Position numbers and translations under genes: made by a program. This document shows, piece after piece, positions 51,995-59,244 of a stretch of DNA of 64,000 nucleotides. Positions within the stretch are counted from its first letter, which is position 1, and the number at the start of each line of letters is the position of its first letter. Under the pieces are notes generated by a model that was given only the letters and a program-made list of their open reading frames with translations, was not told where the DNA came from and searched no databases. This stretch comes from Hyphomicrobiales bacterium (GTDB taxonomy: Bacteria > Pseudomonadota > Alphaproteobacteria > Rhizobiales > Rhizobiaceae): the NCBI GenBank assembly GCA_900465685.1, contig UEGR01000014.1, positions 83,926 to 147,925 of the forward strand. The letters run 5' to 3'.

Positions 51995-53053
51995 TTATGC
52001 GGCTTCCAATGCCTGCTCGCATCGCAGCAGCATGCCGTAGAGATCGCGGGGTTCATCGGGGTCCGCAAGCATGTCCAGTTCAGCATAGAGACCGGTTTCT
52101 TCCAGCTTGCTGCGGACATAGCGCAGGGCGGAAAAGTCTTCGGTTGCAAAGCCGACGCTGTCAAACAGCGTGATCGCCCGATCCGATGTTCTGCCCGGTA
52201 GTTTACCGGTGATCACTTCCCACAGTTCCTTGACCGGATAATCTTCCGGCAATTGCTGGATTTCGCCTTCGATACGGGTCTGCGGCGGGTATTCGACAAA
52301 AATATCCGAGCGCAGCAGAATTTCCTTGTTCAGCTCGGTCTTGCCGGGGCAATCGCCGCCAACGGCATTGATGTGAACGCCGGGGCCAACCATGTTGTCG
52401 CTCAAAATCGTGGCATATTGCTTGTCGGCGGTGACAGTCGTGATGATGTCCGCACCCTCGACAGCTTCCTGCGACGAACCGCAGATGGTAACGGCAAAGC
52501 CCTTGTCGGCCAGATTGGCGGCGCAACGTTCGCTTGCCGAGCGGTCGATGTCGAACAGGCGGAGATTGTCGACGCCGAGCAGCGCCTTGAAGGCCAGCGC
52601 CTGAAACTCGCTCTGCGCGCCATTGCCGATGATCGTCAGCGTTTTGGAATCCGGGCGGGCCAGATGCTTGGCGGCCACCGCCGAGGTGGCGGCAGTGCGC
52701 AAGGCGGTCAGAATGGTCATTTCGGTCAGGAGCAGCGGATAGCCGCTGTCCACATCGGAGAGAACGCCAAAGGCGGTCACGGTCTGACGCCCGGCGCGGG
52801 TGTTCTTCGGATGGCCATTCACATATTTGAAGCCATAGAGCGTGCCGTCGCTGGTCGGCATCAGTTCGATAACGCCTTCCTTGGAATGGGAGGCGACGCG
52901 CGGCGTCTTGTCGAACTGTTCCCAGCGGCGGAAGTCTTCTTCCACAACCACGGCCAGTTCCTTGAGAAAGGTTTCGACACCCACCGTCAGAACCAGCTTC
53001 ATCATGTGATCGACGCTGACGAAGGGGACGATATTCAGCTTTTCATTGGTCAT
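51995..53053 (-). CDS. Ornithine cyclodeaminase/mu-crystallin family protein
   Basis: The 352-residue protein has the family's NAD-binding Rossmann part (LTIIGNGAQSEFQALAFKALLG, ~140-161), the substrate-binding RTAATSAVAAKHLA and the strongly conserved GGDCPGKTEL (~240). A true ornithine cyclodeaminase turns ornithine to proline and ammonia, and the GGDCPGKTEL form is typical of that group rather than of alanine dehydrogenase-type relatives. It is the last gene of an operon with a RocB-like peptidase and an amino acid importer, fitting arginine/ornithine use. Confidence 0.88.
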   Translation of the reverse strand: MTNEKLNIVPFVSVDHMMKLVLTVGVETFLKELAVVVEEDFRRWEQFDKTPRVASHSKEGVIELMPTSDGTLYGFKYVNGHPKNTRAGRQTVTAFGVLSDVDSGYPLLLTEMTILTALRTAATSAVAAKHLARPDSKTLTIIGNGAQSEFQALAFKALLGVDNLRLFDIDRSASERCAANLADKGFAVTICGSSQEAVEGADIITTVTADKQYATILSDNMVGPGVHINAVGGDCPGKTELNKEILLRSDIFVEYPPQTRIEGEIQQLPEDYPVKELWEVITGKLPGRTSDRAITLFDSVGFATEDFSALRYVRSKLEETGLYAELDMLADPDEPRDLYGMLLRCEQALEAA

Positions 53054-53090
53054 TTAAATGAACCTTTTTGTTCAGGGCGCGTGCGCCCGA

Positions 53091-54800
53091 TCAGCGCGCG
53101 CCGTTTCCGGTCTTCGCCGTGAGGAATTTTTCAGCGATCATCGAAACGATCTGCGGCAGAACCTCGAAGGCGTAGGGCGCGTGGACACGCTCAAGCTTCT
53201 GGTGGAATTCGCGACCCCATGGGCCGATATTGACCACAGGGAAGCGCAGCGCATTGGCGGCTGGATGATCGACGAGGCGCGACACGGGCGTGTTTTGCGA
53301 CACGATATCCTGTCCAAGCGTTGCCTGACCGAGAAAGCTCATGTCGGAAATGCCCTGGAAATGTGGCTTCCAGACAAGGCTCTGATCGGGGAAGGCGGCG
53401 AAAACCTTGATGGTTTCATCAATGGCTTGCTGAAACAGGCGGTCGTTGGTTTTCGTGTTATCGAGATGGCTCGCGGGATAGTGCAGCCCGGCAAAGCCGA
53501 CAACAATCGCCGGTCCGGCGAGATGGGCCACACCCACAAGCCACTCAGTCAGCTGGCGGCTGACAGCCAGCGGATTGTCGATGCCGGAAAGGCGCTGTTC
53601 CTGTTCGTCATAGAGACGTTCAAAGTCGTCGCCTGCAATGTCTGCCGCCATGGCGCGCAGCTGCGTGAAGGTTACCAGCTTCGGTTCAGGAGGAGTTGCT
53701 CCGGCGCGCTTGCCGACCAGCTTGCCATAGGCTTCGGCCTGTGCGGTAAAGCGTGCAACCGCATCGACGGCGCCGGTGCGCACTTCGTCCTGAAAGCGCT
53801 TGAACAGCTGTTCGGCGGTCATGCCGTGATAGAGCCAGTTAAGCGCGATCCAGAAACGTTCCGGCGTCGTCACTTCATACCCGTCGCGCAGGTCCTTTGC
53901 CTCAAGGCAGATGGGCGGTGGGGAAATGTCTTTTTCGTCGCGATCGGCAAGATCGGCATTACCCTCGAAGCGGGTGAGAATGCCTGCGGCCATCGCCTGT
54001 GCGCTGACGCCTTCATAAGGGTAGCTGGCATGGGAGCTGCAACCGATGACCAGCGCAAAAGGCAAAAGCTTGCCGATGGTGCCGGCATAGACGGCGCGGC
54101 CTTCGCTACCGTCGCCCTGATCGGAGGTCACGTCGAGATTGATGGCAGCCGAAATATCGAGATCGAAGTCCCGGGCAATATCCGGCAGCGCGTTGCGCAT
54201 GGATCGCATGCCACGGCTTTCGCGTTCTTCATCGGGCGTGACGATCAGGACCAGATTGCCGCTGCGGTCGGGATCGGCGGCAAAGCGTTCAAGGCAGGCA
54301 ATACCGGCGGCAATACCACTCTTCATATCGAGCAGACCACGACCGGGAAGAAAATCGCCGCTCAGGAGGTCTTCCAGTGCGCGCTCTTCCTGCTGCGAGC
54401 GTGAGCGCTTGCCAAGGTCCTTGATCAGCGCCTCTTTTAGATTGACGCTGTCGCAGGAGAGCGATTTCAACTCGTGATAATTGTCGGTCGCAACCGTGTC
54501 AAAATGACCGGCAAGCACCACCGTCTCGCGACCCTTGCCGCGAACGAGCGCCACCACATTATGGGTCAGCGGATCGCCATGGCTGGCAACCGTGCGGATA
54601 TTTCCAGGATTCTGCTGGAAATAGGGAATTTCCTTGAGCAGTTCGACAAAACGGCCGGAGAATTCCGCTTCGCCGGGCGTACCGGTTTCGCTGCGCCAGC
54701 TGACCATGCGAAGAGCCAGCTCTTCGACATGCTTCGCATCGATTTGGTTATGCGCCGCCGTTACGGCGTTTTGCGCGCCGTTTGAAACATTCGCAGTCAT
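53091..54800 (-). CDS. M20-family peptidase, RocB-like
   Basis: The 569-residue protein is a zinc aminoacylase/peptidase of the M20 clan but longer than usual, as RocB ('arginine utilization protein') is. Metal-site segments are VVLAGHFDTVATDN (~93), GRGLLDMKSGIAAGI (~153; Asp ligand) and IVTPDEERESRGM (~190; Glu pair). A further part (~400-569) has no motif I recognise. RocB proteins lie in arginine catabolism operons and may release an amino acid from an N-acyl or peptide form. The importer upstream and cyclodeaminase downstream agree with that. Confidence 0.85.
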   Translation of the reverse strand: MTANVSNGAQNAVTAAHNQIDAKHVEELALRMVSWRSETGTPGEAEFSGRFVELLKEIPYFQQNPGNIRTVASHGDPLTHNVVALVRGKGRETVVLAGHFDTVATDNYHELKSLSCDSVNLKEALIKDLGKRSRSQQEERALEDLLSGDFLPGRGLLDMKSGIAAGIACLERFAADPDRSGNLVLIVTPDEERESRGMRSMRNALPDIARDFDLDISAAINLDVTSDQGDGSEGRAVYAGTIGKLLPFALVIGCSSHASYPYEGVSAQAMAAGILTRFEGNADLADRDEKDISPPPICLEAKDLRDGYEVTTPERFWIALNWLYHGMTAEQLFKRFQDEVRTGAVDAVARFTAQAEAYGKLVGKRAGATPPEPKLVTFTQLRAMAADIAGDDFERLYDEQEQRLSGIDNPLAVSRQLTEWLVGVAHLAGPAIVVGFAGLHYPASHLDNTKTNDRLFQQAIDETIKVFAAFPDQSLVWKPHFQGISDMSFLGQATLGQDIVSQNTPVSRLVDHPAANALRFPVVNIGPWGREFHQKLERVHAPYAFEVLPQIVSMIAEKFLTAKTGNGAR

Positions 54801-54820
54801 TGAGTAGTCTCCGTAATATG

Positions 54821-54921
54821 GAGCGCATCCCGAAAAGTGTGAAACGGTTTTCGGGAAAGATGCGCGTTAAAACAAAGAATTAGAGCGCCGATCTGATCCA
54901 ATCAGATCGAAACGCGCTCTA
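54821..54921. repeat. Full-length Bru-RS-like palindromic repeat inside the operon
   Basis: The first arm GAGCGCATCCCGAAAAGTGTG...AAGATGCGCG (54821-54866) is almost identical to 13574-13620. A spacer TTAAAACAAAGAATTAGAGCG follows, then a second palindrome GATCTGATCCAATCAGATC (54890-54908) within AGAGCG...CGCTCT. The element ends CTCTA, whose complement supplies the TAG stop of the ATPase gene. Confidence 0.75.
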
Positions 54922-55683
54922 GTGCGAAAGATGCTTTCGCAGGAAAGCGCGGGTCCGTTCCTCTTTCGGATTGGACAACATCTGGTCTGGCGATCCCTGT
55001 TCGACCACCACGCCGCCATCCATAAACATCACATGGTCGGACACTTCAGCGGCAAAGCGCATTTCATGGGTCACGATAAGCATGGTCATGTGCTCGCTGG
55101 CGAGCTGCTTCATCACCTGATTGACCTCTTCAACCAGCTCGGGATCAAGCGCCGATGTGGCCTCGTCGAAGAGCATGACCTTGGGCTGCATGGCGAGTGC
55201 GCGGGCAATCGCCACGCGCTGCTTCTGGCCGCCCGACAGGCGGGCCGGATAGGCATTGCCCTTGTCGACAAGCCCGACCTTTGCCAGCAGGGCGTTGGCG
55301 CGGTCCAGCGCTTCGGCGTGCGGCAGATGCTTGAGCCGCATTGGTCCGATCATGATGTTTTGCAGCACGGTCAGATGCGGGAACAGGTTAAACTGCTGGA
55401 AAACCATCCCCATTTCCTGACGGATATGGTTGATGTGTTTTTCAAAGGCATGGCCCTTGAGCGGCTTGTTGACCTGATTGCCGTCGAGCCAGATTTCGCC
55501 GCCCGAGGTTTCTTCCAGCATGTTGATCGAGCGCAGAAGCGTGCTTTTCCCCGACCCGCTGGGGCCGATGATGGAAACGATCTTGCCCCGTGCAACGGTC
55601 AGGTCGATGCCCTTGAGAACTTCATGGTCGCCATAGGATTTCCTGATCTGGCGCAATTCGATCATGGGTGTCTGTGTGTTCAT
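54919..55683 (-). CDS. Amino acid ABC transporter ATPase (GlnQ/HisP family)
   Basis: From ATG 55683 ([18 protein letters not shown]), overlapping the permease stop, the protein has 254 residues. It has Walker [10 protein letters not shown], signature [11 protein letters not shown], Walker [18 protein letters not shown] and H-loop [10 protein letters not shown]. It is closely similar to the ATPase at 38916-39680 (shared [20 protein letters not shown]), so the two importers are recent paralogues. Its stop codon lies within the palindromic repeat at 54821-54921. Confidence 0.93.
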   Translation of the reverse strand: MNTQTPMIELRQIRKSYGDHEVLKGIDLTVARGKIVSIIGPSGSGKSTLLRSINMLEETSGGEIWLDGNQVNKPLKGHAFEKHINHIRQEMGMVFQQFNLFPHLTVLQNIMIGPMRLKHLPHAEALDRANALLAKVGLVDKGNAYPARLSGGQKQRVAIARALAMQPKVMLFDEATSALDPELVEEVNQVMKQLASEHMTMLIVTHEMRFAAEVSDHVMFMDGGVVVEQGSPDQMLSNPKEERTRAFLRKHLSH

Positions 55684-56336
55684 CGGATAGCTTCCGCTTT
55701 CTTGGCCGCTTTGCTCAATGCCCATTCCATCAGAAGATTGACGGCGTAATAGAGCACGGCGGCGACGAAATAGAATTCGAATGGACGGTAGGTTTCGCTG
55801 ATGGCGCGCTGCGCATTCAGAACCAGTTCCGTGATGCCGAGGACGGAAAGCACGGCTGTATCCTTGAGCAGGATGATGCTGTTATTGCCCACCTGCGGCA
55901 GTGCGGTCAGGATCGCCTGCGGAATGATGAAATAGCGCAGCGACATGCCCCGGCTGAAACCCAGCGAACGGGCCGCTTCCATCTGGCCATTGTCCACGGC
56001 TTGCAGGGAAGCGCGGAAAATATCGGCATTATAAGCGGCGTAATGCATGCCAAGGCCGAACACGCCGGTCCAGAAGGCCGGAACCATGATGCCGATCTGC
56101 GATAGGCCGTAATAGAGAAGATAGAGCTGGAGCAGCAGCGGCGTTCCCATGAACAGGAACACGATGCCGCGCACCGGCAGGCTGACAACCTTAGGCGCAT
56201 GCAGCGTCACCAGAGCGATGACGACGCCCAGCACCACGCTGATGATGCCAGCGAGGATTGTGATCAGCACCGTCCAGAGCAGACCGATGAAGAGCAGTTC
56301 CAGATAGGAAGGAACGACCGTAAAATCGAGGCTCAT
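55680..56336 (-). CDS. Amino acid ABC transporter permease (HisQ/GlnP family)
   Basis: The 218-residue protein has the motif [20 protein letters not shown] (~63-82) and the EAA loop [22 protein letters not shown]. It is the paralogue of the permease at 38260-38919 and occupies the same place in its operon. Overlaps of four bases link it to both neighbours. Confidence 0.9.
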   Translation of the reverse strand: MSLDFTVVPSYLELLFIGLLWTVLITILAGIISVVLGVVIALVTLHAPKVVSLPVRGIVFLFMGTPLLLQLYLLYYGLSQIGIMVPAFWTGVFGLGMHYAAYNADIFRASLQAVDNGQMEAARSLGFSRGMSLRYFIIPQAILTALPQVGNNSIILLKDTAVLSVLGITELVLNAQRAISETYRPFEFYFVAAVLYYAVNLLMEWALSKAAKKAEAIR

Positions 56337-56995
56337 GCTTCGGCCCTCCTGTCAGCGTTGAAGAAGGTTTCAATGCCGCGAACGATCATAGAAATGATGG
56401 CTATGATGACGATGTAGGCGATACCGGCGACCGTGAAGACTTCGAAGGGCTTGTATGTCGATGTCACGAAACGCTGTGCCGAATAGGTCAGCTCGACCAC
56501 GCCGATTGTCGAGACAAGCGCGGTGCTTTTGGTCAGGATGATCGTGTTGACGCCGAGCGAACGGATCATCAAGGGTGCTGCCTGCGGCAGAATGAAAAGC
56601 CGCATCGTGTTGAAACGTCCAAAGCCGATGCTGCGGGCAGCTTCGCTCTGACCCTTGTCCACGGCCAGAATGGCGCCGCGTATGCCTTCCGACATATAGG
56701 CCCCGATGTTGAAGCCCATGGTGATCACACCGGCCATGAACGGGCTGAATTCCAGACCGAATTGCGGGCCGCCGAAGAAGACCAGAAAAAGCTGCACCAG
56801 CAGCGGCGTGCCGCGCATGATGCTGACATAGCCTGTGGCGAACCAGCGGAACGGCTTGAAACGCGAAAAGCGGGCGATGACCAGAACGGTTGCGACGACC
56901 AGACCAATCAGAAGCGATACGACGGTCAGCTGAACGGTGACCCAGGCAGACTGAACAATGAAGGGAAAAATCCGCTCGATAAGTGCGATATCCAT
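56333..56995 (-). CDS. Amino acid ABC transporter permease (HisM/GlnP family)
   Basis: The 220-residue protein has MRGTPLLVQLFLVFFGGPQFG (~59-79) and the EAA loop EAARSIGFGRFNTMRLFILPQAAPLMIRS. It is the paralogue of the permease at 37601-38248. It follows the binding-protein gene after a 165-bp gap that contains a strong hairpin. Confidence 0.9.
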   Translation of the reverse strand: MDIALIERIFPFIVQSAWVTVQLTVVSLLIGLVVATVLVIARFSRFKPFRWFATGYVSIMRGTPLLVQLFLVFFGGPQFGLEFSPFMAGVITMGFNIGAYMSEGIRGAILAVDKGQSEAARSIGFGRFNTMRLFILPQAAPLMIRSLGVNTIILTKSTALVSTIGVVELTYSAQRFVTSTYKPFEVFTVAGIAYIVIIAIISMIVRGIETFFNADRRAEA

Positions 56996-57120
56996 CCTTC
57001 AACCTTTCTTCCCCATCGGTGGCTCATGGAATAGCCAGAGGAACCGCGACGCTTGACCGGGCCGCTTGTCGGCGGTCAAAAAGCGGGCAGGACCAAGAAG
57101 CTTTCGGGGATCAAAACCGA

Positions 57121-57146
57121 AGATGGGTTGCGGTCGCAACCCATCT
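57121..57146 (-). other. Intercistronic hairpin after the binding-protein gene
   Basis: A perfect 11-bp stem, AGATGGGTTGC with GCAACCCATCT (57121-57131 with 57136-57146, loop GGTC), lies 15 bp after the binding-protein stop on the minus strand. It is placed as in the two other binding-protein/permease junctions of this window. Confidence 0.7.
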
Positions 57147-57160
57147 TCTGGAGAGGGAGA

Positions 57161-57934
57161 TTAGCGGATATCCGCGCCGATCCACTTTTCGGAGATAGCC
57201 TTGTAGGTGCCGTCGGCCATCATGTCGTCCAGAGCTTTCTGCATGGCAGCGGCAAGTTCCGGATTGTTCTTGCGCACGGCAATGCCGATGTCGTAGCGCG
57301 GCAGCTGGTCATCCTTGACCTGCTTGATGGGCGCGTTGCTCTTGGAGATGGCAACTAGAACCGGCACGTCGTCAGCGACAACCGCATCGATACGGCCCGA
57401 ACCGAGGTCGAGCAGCATTTCCGGCAGGCCCTTATAGGTGCGCACGTCGTATTTGCCCTGTTCGCGGACCCACTTTTCAGAGGTTTCGCCAAGCGTCACG
57501 CCGATGGTCTTGCCTTCAAATTCCTTGAGCGAGGTGGCAGCGTCGTCCTTGCGGACGAACAACGCCAGACCCGAACGGTAGTAAGGGCCGACAAAGGCAA
57601 TGGCCTTCTTGCGTTCTTCGGTGATGCCCATCGAACCGACGATGGTGTCGTAACGGCCGGTGACGAGACCGGCGATGATGCCGTCCCATGCGGTGGTGAC
57701 GATCTCCGGCTCGACCTTCAGGCGGTGTGCGATTTCAGAGCCGACATCGACGTCGAAGCCGACGACCTTGTTGGATTCATCCACAAAGCTGAAAGGAGGA
57801 AAAACGCCGGACAGGGCAATGGACATCTTGCCGGCCTTCTGGATCTTTTCCAGATCGTCGGCCTTGGCCGCGGTCATGGAAAAGCTGAGGCCGAGCGCCA
57901 GAAGCGCCGTCGAGAAAAATTTCGCGGTATTCAT
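57161..57934 (-). CDS. Polar amino acid ABC transporter substrate-binding protein
   Basis: From ATG 57934 (MNTAKFFSTALLALG) the protein has 257 residues: a signal peptide ending in TAAKA-DDLEK and a family 3 binding fold with GVFPPFSFVDESNKVVGFDVDVG and GSMGITEERKKAIAFVGPYY. It heads the importer-RocB-cyclodeaminase operon and is divergent from an Lrp regulator. Ligand is probably a basic amino acid or derivative (arginine, ornithine, octopine-like), inferred from the operon. The longer frame to 58120 would place the signal peptide inside and is rejected. Confidence 0.9.
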   Translation of the reverse strand: MNTAKFFSTALLALGLSFSMTAAKADDLEKIQKAGKMSIALSGVFPPFSFVDESNKVVGFDVDVGSEIAHRLKVEPEIVTTAWDGIIAGLVTGRYDTIVGSMGITEERKKAIAFVGPYYRSGLALFVRKDDAATSLKEFEGKTIGVTLGETSEKWVREQGKYDVRTYKGLPEMLLDLGSGRIDAVVADDVPVLVAISKSNAPIKQVKDDQLPRYDIGIAVRKNNPELAAAMQKALDDMMADGTYKAISEKWIGADIR

Positions 57935-58120
57935 GTAAGTCAGTTCCCCAGTAAAAGCCCCGGATATCGGGACCGTGAAATCGCCGTTTGCATGCGCTTG
58001 TTTTCGTGACCTTGTGACCGGTCCAAGCAGAGATTGGCCGGGGCTGTCCGTGTGTTTCCATCGCGTTCGACGTCTGGAAACCACCTGGGCAATCCCCTTG
58101 GCGAAAATCAATATCTGCAA

Positions 58121-58209
58121 TCAGATTGACAAAAAAGAACATAAAGTGATTATTTTTATAAATAACTGCCGATATAGGCAGGCGTACTTACTAAAAAGAA
58201 AGAGGGGAC
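58121..58209. promoter_or_regulatory. AT-rich divergent promoter with palindrome upstream of the Lrp gene
   Basis: The region before the Lrp start is strongly AT-rich (GATTATTTTTATAAATAACT near 58148-58167). It contains the inverted repeat CTGCC-GATATA-GGCAG (58166-58181), a candidate Lrp/AsnC site. An AGAGGGG ribosome site precedes the Lrp ATG. Confidence 0.45.
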
Positions 58210-58626
58210 ATGGACGAACTCGACAAGAGATTGATCACGGAATTGCGTATCAATGGCCGCGCATCGGTGCCACAGCTGGCCGAGCTTCTGGGGGTGGCGC
58301 GCGCGACAGCTCAAAAGCGTCTCGACCGCATGGTGGCCAATGGCGACATCAAGGGCTTCACGGTCCGTGTGCGCGACGATATCGGCAAGGACCAGATCAG
58401 GGCTTTCATGCTGATCGAAATGTCAGGCTCATCGCTCAAATCGACAATCAGCGCGATCAAGCGCGTGCCGGGTTTGACGGGTCTCTTCAACACGAACGGC
58501 ATGTGGGATGTGATTGCCGAACTGGAAGTGGCGACCATGTCGGAACTCAACGAGGTGATCTCGACGATCCGTTCACTTCAGGGCGTCAGCAAAAGCGAGA
58601 CCAACATCATGCTTGGCCCCGCCTGA
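58210..58626 (+). CDS. Lrp/AsnC-family transcriptional regulator
   Basis: The 138-residue protein has the AsnC wHTH (LDKRLITELRINGRASVPQL, LLGVARATAQKRLDRMVANGD) and a RAM domain (~65-135; LIEMSGSSLKSTISAIKRVPG, TNGMWDVIAELEV). It is divergent from the importer/RocB/cyclodeaminase operon and probably activates it in response to its amino acid, as PutR and ArgP-type local Lrps do. It ends 6 bp from the convergent sortase gene. Confidence 0.9.
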   Translation: MDELDKRLITELRINGRASVPQLAELLGVARATAQKRLDRMVANGDIKGFTVRVRDDIGKDQIRAFMLIEMSGSSLKSTISAIKRVPGLTGLFNTNGMWDVIAELEVATMSELNEVISTIRSLQGVSKSETNIMLGPA

Positions 58627-58632
58627 ACCTGC

Positions 58633-59244
58633 TCAATCATCTCCGACCAGATCGGCATAGACCAGATAACGAAGCGGTCCGGGTGTGATTGCGTCGAACG
58701 GGTAACAGGTCGCCAGCACGAGATGTTTTCCTGTCGCCTGCGGGTCGATCGGAGCTTCGTCCCAGCGGGCTAGGGCCATATGCGTCGTGCGATAGGTGAC
58801 GATCTTTCCGTCGCGCCGCGTGATGCGGATCAGGTCGTTCGGTTCGACATTTTTCAGGAAGGCGAAATGGGTGTCGCGGTGCGCGGCATAGACTGCGGTG
58901 CCCCGATCTCCTGCTTCAGGCGTGTTGTCGAGATGCCCCGGGCCGAAGGCAAGCGCCTGACCGCTCGCGCCCTTGAGCGCAATTGCGGCAGCTTCCAGTC
59001 GCGGAACTTCGATCCGTGCAACCGGCCATGTATCAGCCCAGCTCCATGGCTTGACTGGCACGCCGGTCGCGACACTCTGTGTAAAAGCGCGTTCCAGCAA
59101 GATCTGCGCGGCAAAGGCCTTGGCGTGGATCCATATGCCCTGACCGGCGAGGACCAGACCGCCTGCAATCAGAAGGCAGGCGAGGAGTGTCGAGAGGGAG
59201 CGCGCAAGCGCGCCCCCTTTGAGGATGGACTGATGATTACTCAT
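58633..59244 (-). CDS. Class GN (Gram-negative) sortase
   Basis: From ATG 59244 the protein has 203 residues: an N-terminal membrane anchor (~13-37) and a sortase beta barrel with the complete catalytic set His122 (AAHRD), Cys180 (LATCYPF) and Arg192 (GPLRYLVY). The protein belongs to the 'marine proteobacterial' sortase class, in which each sortase is encoded beside one substrate. The start overlaps the substrate gene's end by 8 bp. It would cleave the substrate at its LPxTx-type signal and transfer it to an unknown acceptor on the periplasmic side. Confidence 0.9.
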   Translation of the reverse strand: MSNHQSILKGGALARSLSTLLACLLIAGGLVLAGQGIWIHAKAFAAQILLERAFTQSVATGVPVKPWSWADTWPVARIEVPRLEAAAIALKGASGQALAFGPGHLDNTPEAGDRGTAVYAAHRDTHFAFLKNVEPNDLIRITRRDGKIVTYRTTHMALARWDEAPIDPQATGKHLVLATCYPFDAITPGPLRYLVYADLVGDD

